64,000 nucleotides of DNA from Acinetobacter zhairuonensis (GCF_022601715.1 NZ_JAKVIM010000011.1:62001-126000), one strand, 5' to 3'; counted from the stretch's first letter, positions 36,165 to 45,323 are shown. Notes: a model not told the origin generated them from the sequence alone. Numbers and translations: made by a program.

Positions 36165-37088
36165 ATGAATTACCAGCACATCGAACACGTTGTCGCAGTT
36201 GAATTGCAACAGACCATACATCAGTATTATCAGGCGGTACGCACTGATAAAGCCCAATTCGATCCAGCATTCTGGCTCCAACGTCTCTCACTATTGGTAC
36301 CTCAGTTTCAAAGCGTATGTATTTACCAGAGTCAGTTTGAATTTGATATCTGGCTGAGTTGTTTTATGGTGTGTTATCAGCAGAGCTTGCTGGAAATGAA
36401 GATCCAGTATTTGCCTAAGCCATCAGAATCCACATTTGATCAATTCATCATAATTCTGATGCAAAAACTCGAAAAGCAGTTTACGAGTGTCAATATTCGT
36501 GAACAATTGAAGCAACGTGATGAGATCGAAGCCAAGCAACAAGAAAAGGAGATTGAGCGCTATCATCGAGTGACGCAGTTTGTGCATGAGCCAATTCCAG
36601 TGCACTTCTTCTGCCGATATCATCCTGAAGTGGTCTCACAAATCTCCATTCTTGAAATGGCGATGCACATCAAAAGCTTCGAAAAAGGCTTGCAGCGTAT
36701 TTTCGAGCAATATGGTTGTATTTATTCATATCGCTCTATCTTTCGAGATGCTCAACAACAGCAAAACGTGGCGGTATACAGTTTGGCCTTTAATACCAAA
36801 CTGATGAATCAAGCCGGTCATGAACATTTGATTGTGCTACTGAATCAGCTGTGGCAGCAGAGTTCATCAGGCTATGGTTATCCACTGGAAATAGATTCCA
36901 TGCATGCATGGCAAGACCGTTTAATCGACCCTGTATCTTTATTGTTGAGGCAGGTTGAGGGGTTGAGCATAGAGGATATGATCCAACATAAACTCAGTAT
37001 GGTCGGTGAAAACATTGAAGAGGTGGTTATACGACCTAGACGTTTTAAGCTGACCCAAGGTAAAGCCAATAAGGGTTACGTCTTCTAA
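36165..37088 (+). CDS. Hypothetical protein, 307 aa
   Basis: Start at ATG 36165, chosen for GGAG eight bases upstream; an ATG 30 bases earlier has none. The protein is helical with many Gln, Glu and His and a coiled coil near 110-140 (REQLKQRDEIEAKQQEKEIERYHR). No catalytic motif or family is recognised. It follows the Gp2-like gene with a short gap, implying a common transcript and perhaps a replication or encapsidation helper. Confidence 0.55.
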   Translation: MNYQHIEHVVAVELQQTIHQYYQAVRTDKAQFDPAFWLQRLSLLVPQFQSVCIYQSQFEFDIWLSCFMVCYQQSLLEMKIQYLPKPSESTFDQFIIILMQKLEKQFTSVNIREQLKQRDEIEAKQQEKEIERYHRVTQFVHEPIPVHFFCRYHPEVVSQISILEMAMHIKSFEKGLQRIFEQYGCIYSYRSIFRDAQQQQNVAVYSLAFNTKLMNQAGHEHLIVLLNQLWQQSSSGYGYPLEIDSMHAWQDRLIDPVSLLLRQVEGLSIEDMIQHKLSMVGENIEEVVIRPRRFKLTQGKANKGYVF

Positions 37089-37249
37089 CGTGAGCAAGGT
37101 TGATTGAGGAAAACGCATGCCAAAGCTTACAGTGCTGAGAAAATAAACATCAGAGGGTCGAGGTTGAAGAATTGCGTCAAGCTGTGGCGTTTAGCTCTGT
37201 TTATTTCAGTAAGAATCACTACAATCCTCCTCAAAAGGAGGAAATGACC

Positions 37250-37423
37250 ATGCAAACTCATCGTGTCCATGTCATGCAAGGTGAAGGCAAAGCAGCGGAG
37301 CTCAATTGTCAGCGGGATAGCAACAATGAAGTGATTCGAATCTTTGACCTAGAGGGCAATACACTACCTCTAAATCGACGCAATCGCTGTGTCATCTGGA
37401 ATGCCGAGGTTTGGTATTTCTAA
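37250..37423 (+). CDS. Small hypothetical protein, 57 aa
   Basis: Start at ATG 37250: AAGGAGG (37235-37241) is eight bases upstream, one of the best ribosome sites in the element. The open frame extends further left but without signals. The protein (MQTHRVHVMQGEGKAAELNC..., ending CVIWNAEVWYF) looks like a small beta-rich soluble protein. No family recognised. A hairpin terminator follows. Confidence 0.6.
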   Translation: MQTHRVHVMQGEGKAAELNCQRDSNNEVIRIFDLEGNTLPLNRRNRCVIWNAEVWYF

Positions 37424-37456
37424 ATATTTGGTATTCATCATTTAGACCTAAGCAAA

Positions 37457-37479
37457 ATGGAGCAACAAGATTGCTCCAT
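37457..37479 (+). terminator. Hairpin after the small gene
   Basis: ATGGAGCAA (37457-37465) and TTGCTCCAT (37471-37479) form a perfect 9-bp stem with a 5-base loop, 34 bp behind the stop. Only a weak T-rich tail follows. Confidence 0.5.
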
Positions 37480-37585
37480 GCTTGAATAATTAGTTATTTG
37501 GCGTTTTTGTTTTGCGATTATAAAATATCTAGGTGATTTTATTATAGCAAGTATTACTTTGTTGGAAGTTTAGAGCTAGCACAGT

Positions 37586-38197
37586 TTACTCACCGTGGAT
37601 TTTAGAGCTGAAGAATTTTTCTACTTTAGCAACAGATTCTTCAATTTGTTTACTGAACTCATCATTCTCAAATGCAAAATATATTATGTTGTTGTTTTTA
37701 ATGATTCGCTCTGGATTATTATCAATAGTAGCACCAGGACCTGCATAAGCACCTTTCATCCAAAAGTGCAACCAAATAGCACCTTTTAACTTCCCAATAC
37801 ATTGTTGAATATCATTAAAACAATCATGTGCAGAGTCTGACCATATGACCTTTGCTTCAAGACGTATTGTTTGCAACTCTGCCCACTTTTCATAAACAGA
37901 AGACATTCGCTTATCGTATATTCGTTGTTCTTCTTCAAGGTGGCGTCTGGCTTCAACTTCATCTTTGCTTAAATACAATAGAGGGTCTCTAACAGCCTGA
38001 AGTGCTTGTTGAACTTCATAAGTTTTTAAGACAGCTTTTCTTGAGAGCTCATATTCACTAGTTCCTTTTAATTGTCTCCTCCAAGTGAATAGTCCGAAAG
38101 TCCCTATACTAAGACCTCCTAATGTACCTATGATGGAAAATATATCTTTGGTCATAGACCAATCGATATCACGGATCATTGCAATGCATAAATTCAA
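37586..38197 (-). CDS. Hypothetical membrane-anchored protein, 203 aa
   Basis: Start TTG at 38197, preceded by AAGGGG six bases upstream; the ATG six codons later has no ribosome site. Residues ~17-38 are a membrane helix (DIFSIIGTLGGLSIGTFGLFTW), followed by a Glu/Arg-rich cytoplasmic region with heptads (EVEARRHLEEEQRIYDKRMSSVYEKWAEL). Single-helix proteins of this kind are common cargo in mobile elements. I cannot name a family. It is the only gene in this section on the minus strand, suggesting separate acquisition. Confidence 0.6.
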   Translation of the reverse strand: MNLCIAMIRDIDWSMTKDIFSIIGTLGGLSIGTFGLFTWRRQLKGTSEYELSRKAVLKTYEVQQALQAVRDPLLYLSKDEVEARRHLEEEQRIYDKRMSSVYEKWAELQTIRLEAKVIWSDSAHDCFNDIQQCIGKLKGAIWLHFWMKGAYAGPGATIDNNPERIIKNNNIIYFAFENDEFSKQIEESVAKVEKFFSSKIHGE

Positions 38198-38680
38198 TGT
38201 ATTCCCCTTAAAAATAGATGTTAAACATAGTGTTGAATCGCTCTAGAATTATTAAATACACGTTAATGTAGTGTGTAATTGCGAAATCCCAATCATTACT
38301 TATGACTTATTTATACATGGTCAGAAGTTCTATTATATTTGTTAAATTTTAAAGTGTTTTAGAATTTCAACTAAATCAATAATCTTAAAATTATTACCCA
38401 ATCAAGTGCTTACTTGACGATCTTGTACGCGACTATTAAGCTTATAGCGCTGGCCTACATCGCCAGTGGGTTTTGACAGACCCAATAACAAAGACAATAT
38501 GCGAAATTTGATTTTGCGTGTTGGGAACCCGTTCGTCCCCCTTTTCGTTGCGGTAGGGCGGAAGGGGGACGCGCTTGCGCGTGCTGGTTTCTTTGTTGCC
38601 AGTCTGTCAACCCTCTTTCGTTCTGCCACCATCAATTGACAGTGATGCGGTAGAACTCCTCTTAAACAAAGGAGTACGCC
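38198..38680. other. Gene-free region with GC-rich structured block (possible RNA)
   Basis: The left third (38198-38440) is AT-rich and featureless. From ~38440 to ~38640 the DNA turns GC-rich and full of dyads: GTCCCCCTT (38535-38543)/AAGGGGGAC (38562-38570), ACGCGC/GCGCGT (38569-38582). Just before the next start, ACTCC (38655-38659) faces GGAGT (38671-38675), covering its ribosome site. A 77-codon minus ORF across the block has no ribosome site. This looks like a structured leader or small RNA carried by the element. Confidence 0.45.
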
Positions 38681-38746
38681 ATGCGCTTACCTGTATACCC
38701 GCTGTTATATTTCTCTTTTTCAAAGTTGCGATCTTTGAGTGATTAG
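38681..38746 (+). CDS. Very short ORF, 21 aa
   Basis: ATG at 38681 is preceded by AAAGGAG at an ideal distance, and the frame reads MRLPVYPLLYFSFSKLRSLSD before TAG. The ribosome site can pair with ACTCC upstream. A small hydrophobic peptide with a strong, foldable start resembles a leader peptide or membrane micro-protein. Confidence 0.4.
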   Translation: MRLPVYPLLYFSFSKLRSLSD

Positions 38747-38979
38747 AGCATGCCCTTGCTGTTCTAAGGCTGAGCTGTATCTATCACTTTTTAAGAATAA
38801 AACTTTTTCAATCACATATTACCGATATGAAGATGAATCTCTGATGCTGTTTGAAGCAGCGTAGATCCGTACGCTTTATCGTCTATAACAACTTCAAAAA
38901 ACTTAGATATTCATTCCAACATTGATTGCATAGGGGAGCACTGGCGCTGTTGCGCTGGGTGTTACCGTAAAAAGAGAAA

Positions 38980-39246
38980 ATGCTTATGTTCAAGAATTCC
39001 GTAAAAACAATCCTGATTTCATCCTTACTCGCAGGGGCTACATCCGTACAGGCGGGTTGGTTTGCTCAAGCCAGTGAAGCCTATTTGGTACAAACCCGAC
39101 ATACTGGCGGTGGTGTCTATGAATGTCTGTACAAGACCAATCCTGGCAACCGTGGTTGGCGTAACTTCACTGTGAACTTTCAGGGTGGTTGTCCACGCTT
39201 TGTTCACTTCAATGCCAATAATGGTCAAGTCACTGTACCGAACTAA
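38980..39246 (+). CDS. Small secreted protein, 88 aa
   Basis: Signal peptide to about residue 25 (ILISSLLAGATSVQA), then a 63-residue mature part with two cysteines (YECLYK, GGCPRF) and many aromatic residues and Asn. ATG 38980 or 38986 may start it. It is followed 36 bp later by a lipoprotein gene, and the pair probably forms an envelope operon. No family recognised. Confidence 0.6.
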   Translation: MLMFKNSVKTILISSLLAGATSVQAGWFAQASEAYLVQTRHTGGGVYECLYKTNPGNRGWRNFTVNFQGGCPRFVHFNANNGQVTVPN

Positions 39247-39282
39247 GAACTTGCCCAACCCATACGCTTAAGGATTATCAGG

Positions 39283-39657
39283 ATGAAACCCATATTTAAA
39301 CCGATGCTGTTGCTTATGACAGCAGGCCTGTTGTTAACCGGTTGTGCTTCAGGCTTAGACCCGAATACCTTTACCGTTGAATTGAATACTGAAGACACCA
39401 GTAACTGGTGGTCAGGGAGTCAAGTCGCCAATGTCATCACCATTCGTTCCAATATCCCAGAACCGATTAGTGTCACCAATGTCTCGATCAATAATGGGCA
39501 ATGCAACTATGAGGGCTATCGTCGAAAAGTTGATTACCCACAGCATTTTAAAATGGGGCAACGCTTAAGACTACAACTTAAAGGCTGTAGTTACGACAAT
39601 GTGGTCCGTGTGGATGTCGAAACAGAAAATGGTACTGCGAGCTATAGCTTCCAATAA
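39283..39657 (+). CDS. Small lipoprotein, 124 aa
   Basis: Lipobox LLLTGC places the lipid at about residue 21 of a normal signal peptide. The mature part is beta-rich with two further cysteines (GQCNYEG, KGCSYDN) likely joined. AAGGATTATCAGG stands before ATG. No family recognised. Envelope proteins next to a DUF932/YqaJ cassette are typical of plasmid-derived segments, where they may relate to surface exclusion; that is speculative. Confidence 0.65.
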   Translation: MKPIFKPMLLLMTAGLLLTGCASGLDPNTFTVELNTEDTSNWWSGSQVANVITIRSNIPEPISVTNVSINNGQCNYEGYRRKVDYPQHFKMGQRLRLQLKGCSYDNVVRVDVETENGTASYSFQ

Positions 39658-39711
39658 GTGAATGAGACATGGAGTACATAGAGACTCCGTGTAAATTAAA
39701 CCGTAAACCGA

Positions 39712-39742
39712 CCGTATCCCGTCAAGGGATGCGGTTTTTTTT
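39712..39742 (+). terminator. Terminator behind the lipoprotein gene
   Basis: CCGTATCCC (39712-39720) pairs with GGGATGCGG (39726-39734, one G-T pair) around GTCAA, followed by eight T. The next gene starts 44 bp later. Confidence 0.85.
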
Positions 39743-39785
39743 ATGCCTGCAATTCTGCTTCATCTTTATCAAGGAGGGCAATTCA

Positions 39786-40091
39786 ATGCCATCCATTTCC
39801 TGTCCCTATTGCGGCTCGCATCATGTGGAGTTGCAACCCATTAGCCAAGGGCAGTTTCAGGCCTTTGAACAATTGATGCAGCATCTTTCACCGCTGCAAC
39901 TGGCCATGCTCGGCATCAAACTGTCCAAAAGCATGGGGGTGCCACCTTATATCGGTGGATTAGTCGGCGTTGTGGTCGGCAGTAGTCTGATCATGGTCAG
40001 CCAACACTACTTTTATCGTTACTACCAATCCGTCCCGCAATACCGCTGTCTAGACTGTCAGCAGTCTTTTGCTGTGGTGGATACCCCTTAA
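39786..40091 (+). CDS. Zinc-ribbon membrane protein, 101 aa
   Basis: I use ATG 39786, behind AAGGAGG; the longer frame reads through a terminator. N-terminal CPYCGSHHVEL and C-terminal YRCLDCQQSF form a split zinc ribbon (two CxxC pairs). Between them lies a hydrophobic stretch (YIGGLVGVVVGSSLIMVS) that may be a membrane hairpin. The role is unknown; it travels with the DUF932 cassette. Confidence 0.65.
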   Translation: MPSISCPYCGSHHVELQPISQGQFQAFEQLMQHLSPLQLAMLGIKLSKSMGVPPYIGGLVGVVVGSSLIMVSQHYFYRYYQSVPQYRCLDCQQSFAVVDTP

Positions 40092-40173
40092 ATCAATTTC
40101 GGCAAAGTACTGCAATACAGCACACAACAATACCTATTTTCATTTAACTTATTTATATAGAGAGAAATTTACG

Positions 40174-41211
40174 ATGGCACATCAACTTGAACAAATGGCC
40201 TATGTAGGGGAAACCCCATGGCATGGACTCGGCAATCAACTGACCCCAAATCAACCCATCGAAGTCTGGGCACAACAGGCAGGTATGGACTGGCAGATCG
40301 AAAGTTCCAATGTTAGCTATATGGCAGCCAACCATAAAGGACAAAACCTGATCCTGCCGCATGATGAACAACGGGTACTATATCGTTCAGATACCCATGC
40401 CCCCTTATCGGTGGTCAGCCAACGTTATCAAGAAGTCCAACCGAAACAGATCTTGGAATTTTATCGTGACTTGACTGAACAATCAGGCTTTGAACTCGAA
40501 ACCGCAGGCGTACTCAAAGGTGGCAAGAAATTCTGGGCACTAGCCCGTACAGGACAGACCTCAGCACTCAAGGGTAAGGATGTCAGTAATGGCTACATTT
40601 TATTGGCCACCGCGTGTGACGGCACGCTTGCCACCACGGCTCAATTTACCAGTATCCGCGTAGTGTGTAACAACACTTTGGCGATAGCACTCAAAGGACA
40701 GAACAGCAGTGCAGGTGTAGTCAAAGTTCCACACAGCACCAAGTTCGATGCAGACAAGATCAAACAGCAACTCGGGATTTCAGTGCGTGCATGGCAAGAA
40801 CACATGTATGAAATGAAACAACTCTGTCAGCGTAAAGTCAGTCAACAAGAAGCCGCGATGTATTTCGATGCCGTGTTTAACAATAGTAATCTCAGTACAT
40901 CTGAACAGGATGAAGGCATTATTCAGTTCTATCGCAATGTCGCCACTCAAGCCAAAAATAACGCAACCAAGACTGAACCGAATGGACGTGCCATGTCCAA
41001 AGTCATGTCTATGTTTAATGGACAGGGACGTGGTGCAGAACTCAGTTCAGCCAAAGACACTGCTTATGGCTTGCTATGTAGTATCACCGAATTTGCGGAT
41101 CATGAACGTCGTGCCATGAGTCAGGACCATCGACTGGATTCCGCTTGGTTTGGTGCAGGTGCTGCATTAAAACAACGTGGTCTGGAACAGGCATTACGTT
41201 TGGTCATTTAA
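40174..41211 (+). CDS. DUF932 / phage-plasmid-like protein, 345 aa
   Basis: Start at ATG 40174 (MAHQLEQMAYVGETPWHGLG), the typical opening of the TIGR03299/DUF932 family. Conserved parts are APLSVVSQRYQEVQP, GGKKFWALARTG, and FTSIRVVCNNTLAIAL. These proteins occur in plasmids and phages next to recombination genes; the role may be in DNA repair or annealing, unproven. Here it precedes the YqaJ exonuclease, each separated by its own terminator. The TIR/HNH islands elsewhere in the window have no such pairing. Confidence 0.85.
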   Translation: MAHQLEQMAYVGETPWHGLGNQLTPNQPIEVWAQQAGMDWQIESSNVSYMAANHKGQNLILPHDEQRVLYRSDTHAPLSVVSQRYQEVQPKQILEFYRDLTEQSGFELETAGVLKGGKKFWALARTGQTSALKGKDVSNGYILLATACDGTLATTAQFTSIRVVCNNTLAIALKGQNSSAGVVKVPHSTKFDADKIKQQLGISVRAWQEHMYEMKQLCQRKVSQQEAAMYFDAVFNNSNLSTSEQDEGIIQFYRNVATQAKNNATKTEPNGRAMSKVMSMFNGQGRGAELSSAKDTAYGLLCSITEFADHERRAMSQDHRLDSAWFGAGAALKQRGLEQALRLVI

Positions 41212-41292
41212 GTTAGATTTAATCTTCAGCTTTTATCATGAACCTATGACATCAGCATTGTTCTGATTGCCGTAAATCCATGATACCTCTTC

Positions 41293-41319
41293 GCCACATC
41301 CCCAGATGTGGCTTTTTTT
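41293..41319 (+). terminator. Terminator behind the DUF932 gene
   Basis: GCCACATC (41293-41300) and GATGTGGC (41305-41312) with loop CCCA and seven T. Confidence 0.9.
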
Positions 41320-41366
41320 ATGCCTGAAATTTCAACTCACCTCAGGCAAGAAATAGGAGCTTCTCT

Positions 41367-42428
41367 ATGAATCATCCCAGTCCAATACAAAACAGTATTC
41401 AGAATAACACCTTAACCCCCTATAACCCTCCGTCACGATCAACACGCGCCTTGACGGCCAAACGCTTGGTCAATACCAAAACGCTAAACTATGCTGAATG
41501 GCTAGAAGTCCGTAAGCAAGGCATTGGCAGTAGTGACTGTGCTGCTGCTTGTGGACTCAATCCCTATATGTCGATGCTGGAACTCTGGATGCTGAAGACA
41601 GGACGGATTCAACCCAGCTTCGAAGATGAAAGTGAAGGGCATGCTCCGATGTATTGGGGTAAACGACTGGAACCTTTAGTTGCGGAATACTACAGCCTGC
41701 ACACCAACACCAAAGTCCGACGGGTCAATGCTGTTCTGCAACACCCAGATCCTGATAAATACTTCATGCTCGCCAATCTAGATTACTCGGTAGTGGGTAA
41801 TGCAGAGGTACAAATATTGGAATGTAAAACCGCTGGGGAATATGGTGCCAAACTGTGGAGGGATGGCGTGCCTTTATATGTCTTGTGTCAGGTACAACAT
41901 CAATTGGCCGTCACAGGTAAACAGGCCGCGCATATCTGTGTTTTACTCTGTGGACATGAAACTCGAATCTTTAAAGTGACCCGTTCTGAATCAGTGATCC
42001 AACATATCGTCAATGCAGAACGTTACTTCTGGGACTGTGTAGAAAAAGATATTCCCCCTGAAGCCGATGCCAGTGAATCGGCTGCTAAAGCTTTACAGTT
42101 ACTCTATCCAGAACATGTGCCACTCTCGACCACGGATCTGTCTGAAGATGAACAAGCCAATCAACAGTTTGAGCAACTGCTTCAAGCGCGTCATCAAATT
42201 GAAAAGTATCAGGAACAGTTCGACCTCCTCAAACATCAGCTGCAAGCCAAGATGCAGGAAAGCGAACGTGCCACCTTTAAAACAGGTTCGGTAACGTGGA
42301 AGAAGTCCAAAGACTCCATCGGCTTGGATGCCAAAGCCTTACTGCTACAGCATCCTGAATATCTGAATCAGTTTCCACACACCAAGCCAGGCTCACGGCG
42401 TTTCCAAATCTATAGTGATGAAACTTAG
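41367..42428 (+). CDS. YqaJ-family viral recombinase / exonuclease, 353 aa
   Basis: 5'-3' exonuclease of the lambda-exo-like PD-(D/E)XK superfamily, used with an annealing protein in phage recombination. Residues ~45-70 hold EWLEVRKQGIGSSDCAAACGLNPYMS, the family's R-x-x-GIGSSD opening. Then comes GKRLEPLVAEYY (Glu), ANLDYSVV (Asp), and ILECKTAGE (E-x-K metal/catalytic pair), and VQHQLAVTG (Gln). The last third is a helical linker. RBS AGGAG precedes ATG. Together with the DUF932 and Gp3-like genes it forms a recombination cassette. Confidence 0.9.
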   Translation: MNHPSPIQNSIQNNTLTPYNPPSRSTRALTAKRLVNTKTLNYAEWLEVRKQGIGSSDCAAACGLNPYMSMLELWMLKTGRIQPSFEDESEGHAPMYWGKRLEPLVAEYYSLHTNTKVRRVNAVLQHPDPDKYFMLANLDYSVVGNAEVQILECKTAGEYGAKLWRDGVPLYVLCQVQHQLAVTGKQAAHICVLLCGHETRIFKVTRSESVIQHIVNAERYFWDCVEKDIPPEADASESAAKALQLLYPEHVPLSTTDLSEDEQANQQFEQLLQARHQIEKYQEQFDLLKHQLQAKMQESERATFKTGSVTWKKSKDSIGLDAKALLLQHPEYLNQFPHTKPGSRRFQIYSDET

Positions 42429-42460
42429 CCTAAGCAAAAAATGCTCCAACCATATACACA

Positions 42461-42495
42461 AAAGCCCATCCCCATCACGGCATGGGCTTTTTTTA
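42461..42495 (+). terminator. Terminator behind the YqaJ gene
   Basis: AAAGCCCAT (42461-42469) and ATGGGCTTT (42482-42490), followed by T. The third strong terminator of this kind in the cassette. Confidence 0.9.
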
Positions 42496-42538
42496 TGTCG
42501 ATTCAATTTTAAATCAAGAACGAACAGAGGAAATCAAA

Positions 42539-43471
42539 ATGATTAAAGGACTTGCGATTACCCCACCAATCCTCGGTCGGATCAGTATCGGTAAAATTGT
42601 GGAAAAGAATGGTAAACGACTACCTGAAAAGGACGATCAATTTACCATTACCAGCCAAATCCAGAGCAAAGACGGATGGATCAAGCATCCCTTAGATGAA
42701 CAGCTTCGTGCTAAAGCCGCTAACCAAAACCAAAACCAAACTCGAGCTCAAAATCAGAAACTCTGCAGCATTCCTGTACGGATGATCTTTAATGATCCCG
42801 ACCTGAATTTAAGAGCGGAGTACACGCTATTTGATAAACAAACAGGTCGCCCCGTGTGTATCGGCAATGGAGAAACTTGCCAAAGACTGACTCAACAAGG
42901 TGTTGAGCAGCATCCTTGTCCATCGCCAGACATTTGTCCCTTAGCACAAGGCGGACTGTGCAAACCTTATGGTCGACTGTATGTCAATCTGGATGATTCA
43001 GATGAGTTTGGCACTTTCATCTTTAGAACCACGGGCTTTAACAGCATTCGTACCTTGGCGGCACGTTTACGTTATTACCATGCAGCCTCCAATGGCTTGT
43101 TGTCCTGTCTTCCACTGCAACTGACATTAAGGGGAAAATCCACGACGCAAAGCTATCGTACCCCTGTGTATTACGTAGACCTGACGCTCAGAGATGGCAT
43201 GCATTTACAAGAAGCCATTCAAACCGCGCAAGAAATTGATCAGCAGAGTAAAGCAGCTGGGTTTAACCAAAGCGCTTTAGATCAAATGGCGCGGCAGGGT
43301 TATGCCAATGCCCAGTTCGAGGTGGATGGGGAGGAGGGGCTGGAGATTGTGGACGAGTTTTATACGGGAGAAACATCACCACAAAATCCCAAAAATGAAC
43401 CCGATTTGAGTCAGGTTCAGGATCTTCAGCAGGGCTTACAGCAGAGTGTTAAGGCGGTGGGGAAAGCCTGA
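42539..43471 (+). CDS. Gp3-like recombination-associated protein, 310 aa
   Basis: Start at ATG 42539 with AGAGGA upstream; the longer frame would cross the terminator. N-terminus MIKGLAITPPILGRISIGKI is shared by the plasmid and phage proteins annotated as hydrolase/metal-binding or Gp3-like recombination directionality factor. A four-cysteine cluster (CIGNGETCQ, HPCPSPDICPLAQGGLCKPYG) suggests a metal or Fe-S site. It ends in an acidic, Gln-rich tail. The neighbours DUF932 and YqaJ support a role in element recombination; which activity is not clear. Confidence 0.72.
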   Translation: MIKGLAITPPILGRISIGKIVEKNGKRLPEKDDQFTITSQIQSKDGWIKHPLDEQLRAKAANQNQNQTRAQNQKLCSIPVRMIFNDPDLNLRAEYTLFDKQTGRPVCIGNGETCQRLTQQGVEQHPCPSPDICPLAQGGLCKPYGRLYVNLDDSDEFGTFIFRTTGFNSIRTLAARLRYYHAASNGLLSCLPLQLTLRGKSTTQSYRTPVYYVDLTLRDGMHLQEAIQTAQEIDQQSKAAGFNQSALDQMARQGYANAQFEVDGEEGLEIVDEFYTGETSPQNPKNEPDLSQVQDLQQGLQQSVKAVGKA

Positions 43472-43835
43472 ACAGCCATGCTGACATAAAAAAATAAGGA
43501 GTTTGCCTATGATCTGAGCGAATTGCTGTTCTGTGGTGGAGGTTATAATTGGGTAGGGGATACATTGGAATAATGGAACTAAAGAGGATACCGCCCCGCC
43601 TTAGTTCCATATACAAAACTAGAGAATCAGGAAATCGATATAGTGAATTGTGCATAATGAATTTTAATTCATGGGGTATAGCAAGCTATTGGAATTTATG
43701 ATCTTGAAAGGATAATTTTTTTTTGCTTTGTTCTAAGTCGGTGAGCATTACATTAGATGGAATTAGTGATAGATGAAAGCTTTATTTTAATAAAGAGTTT
43801 ATATAAAATCATGTAAACATTAAAATTTTAAGAAC
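43472..43835. other. Intergenic region with a 10-bp inverted repeat
   Basis: ATGGAACTAA (43573-43582) faces TTAGTTCCAT (43601-43610) with an 18-base GC-rich loop. No T run follows. After 43680 the DNA is AT-rich and probably holds the promoter of the secretion operon. It separates the phage/plasmid cassette from the secretion locus and may be the element's border, but no attachment repeat could be recognised. Confidence 0.5.
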
Positions 43836-45323
43836 ATGTATTATATTAAGCGAAAAAAAATCATCAAAAAAAGGATGTTGTGCTTACTTTTTTTGCCACT
43901 GAATGCATTGGCGACATCAATAGTCAATATTGATGAATTAAACAATCAAATTCTTCCCATGTTTACTTCAAGTCCAAATGAACGTGATCAGCAATTTGAA
44001 AAATATAATTTATATGATTACAAAGAAAATCATCCATTTGACACCAAACGGATTACAGCACCAAATACATCTGTACCAGCATTCGAAGCAATGAACTCAA
44101 TCAATATTATGGATGCAGTACAGCAGGCAGTGCTAACGCATCCTGATATTCAGCAACAAATTGCGAGTTTTGCTGCACAAAATGAAAATATCGCAGTGGC
44201 GCGTTCTGGATATTTTCCCCAGTTTTCTGGTGGGATTAATACAGGAGATATGACCACAGGTGAGCGAGGACGACAGCTCATCAGTTTCAGTGCAACACAA
44301 ATGCTCTATGATTTTGGCAAAGTGAAATCCAGTGTAGATATACAAACGGCACGCTCGTGGGGAGCGGAAAGCCAATTGTTGATTACAGTTGAAAATCTTT
44401 CACAGCAAGTGGCATCAGCAATTGTGAATATTAAACGTTTACAAGAAATGGTCCGTATTGCTGAACAACAAATCATAGGGATTAAGCGTATTGTTGAAAT
44501 AACGCAATTAAGAGCTCAAGCTGGATTAAGTAGTCAAGCGGATCCTGTACAAGCACAATCTTACTTAGAGTCAGCACAAGCAAATTTAATCGCGCAAAAC
44601 TCCTTATTGATTCAATATCAACTGCAACTACAAAACTTGATTGGTTTTGATATTCGTCAAAAGAATTGGATTATTCCAGATAGTTTTGTGTCTCGGTCAG
44701 CTTTATATGTAGATCCAGAAATGGATCACATCCCTAAAATGCTGCAAGCACATGCTGAAATTTTAGTGGCTCAAGCACAGAAATCTCAGGCAAAACTCAG
44801 TCGTTATCCGACCCTTAATGTTAAAGGCTCGATGAGCCAAGCAATCAATGGACATAATCCTAACAATAATGAAGATAATGGTTTTTATAGTTCGATCATG
44901 TTAGAGGCCAATAGTAATTTTTTTCAAGGAGGAGCGATTGCCGCTCAATCTCGTTCAGCCAGTTATGCAGAACAAGCTGCTAGAGCAAAATTAAATTCTG
45001 TACATTTGGATATTTTGGATCAGATTCGTATCAGTCGTGAACAAATTGAGCACAAACAAGAACAAATGAAAGTTCTATTGGTTAGACAAAAGACCACGAT
45101 CAAAACCAAAGAACTCTATCAAGAGCAATATAAGTTAGGGACACGTTCAGCCTTAGATTTACTGAATGCCGAACAATCCATCCATATCGCAGCTTCAGAT
45201 ATTGAAAATGCACGTTATGAAATCTACAGCAGTTTAGTTCAGTATATTGCAGCAACTGGGCGAAGCTTTGAAGTGTATGAGTTAGAACAAAAAAATTATT
45301 TGGGGAATGAAATCAAGCCATGA
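43836..45323 (+). CDS. TolC-family outer-membrane secretion protein, 495 aa
   Basis: N-terminal signal peptide after a Lys-rich start (LLFLPLNALA), an ~60-residue pre-region, then two homologous helical-barrel halves typical of TolC (SINIMDAVQQAVLTHPDIQQQ ... LRAQAGLSSQADPVQAQSYLESAQANL, and LGTRSALDLLNAEQSIHIAASDIENARYEIYSSLVQYIAATG). It forms the outer-membrane duct of a type I secretion machine. The closest kind is LapE, in adhesin and RTX export. The stop codon overlaps the ATG of the ABC gene by 4 bases (ATGA), so the three transport genes are coupled. Confidence 0.9.
   Translation: MYYIKRKKIIKKRMLCLLFLPLNALATSIVNIDELNNQILPMFTSSPNERDQQFEKYNLYDYKENHPFDTKRITAPNTSVPAFEAMNSINIMDAVQQAVLTHPDIQQQIASFAAQNENIAVARSGYFPQFSGGINTGDMTTGERGRQLISFSATQMLYDFGKVKSSVDIQTARSWGAESQLLITVENLSQQVASAIVNIKRLQEMVRIAEQQIIGIKRIVEITQLRAQAGLSSQADPVQAQSYLESAQANLIAQNSLLIQYQLQLQNLIGFDIRQKNWIIPDSFVSRSALYVDPEMDHIPKMLQAHAEILVAQAQKSQAKLSRYPTLNVKGSMSQAINGHNPNNNEDNGFYSSIMLEANSNFFQGGAIAAQSRSASYAEQAARAKLNSVHLDILDQIRISREQIEHKQEQMKVLLVRQKTTIKTKELYQEQYKLGTRSALDLLNAEQSIHIAASDIENARYEIYSSLVQYIAATGRSFEVYELEQKNYLGNEIKP

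Noticed and set aside
38402..38635. 77-codon minus-strand ORF over the GC-rich block
   Set aside because: No ribosome site and an Arg/Lys/Pro-rich low-complexity product; the DNA pattern is better explained by structured RNA. Not excluded fully.
29272..43835. Complete prophage
   Set aside because: No capsid, portal, terminase, tail or lysis gene can be recognised; only integrase, a PrtN-like gene, a Gp2-like gene and recombination genes. A satellite, plasmid-derived or island element fits better.
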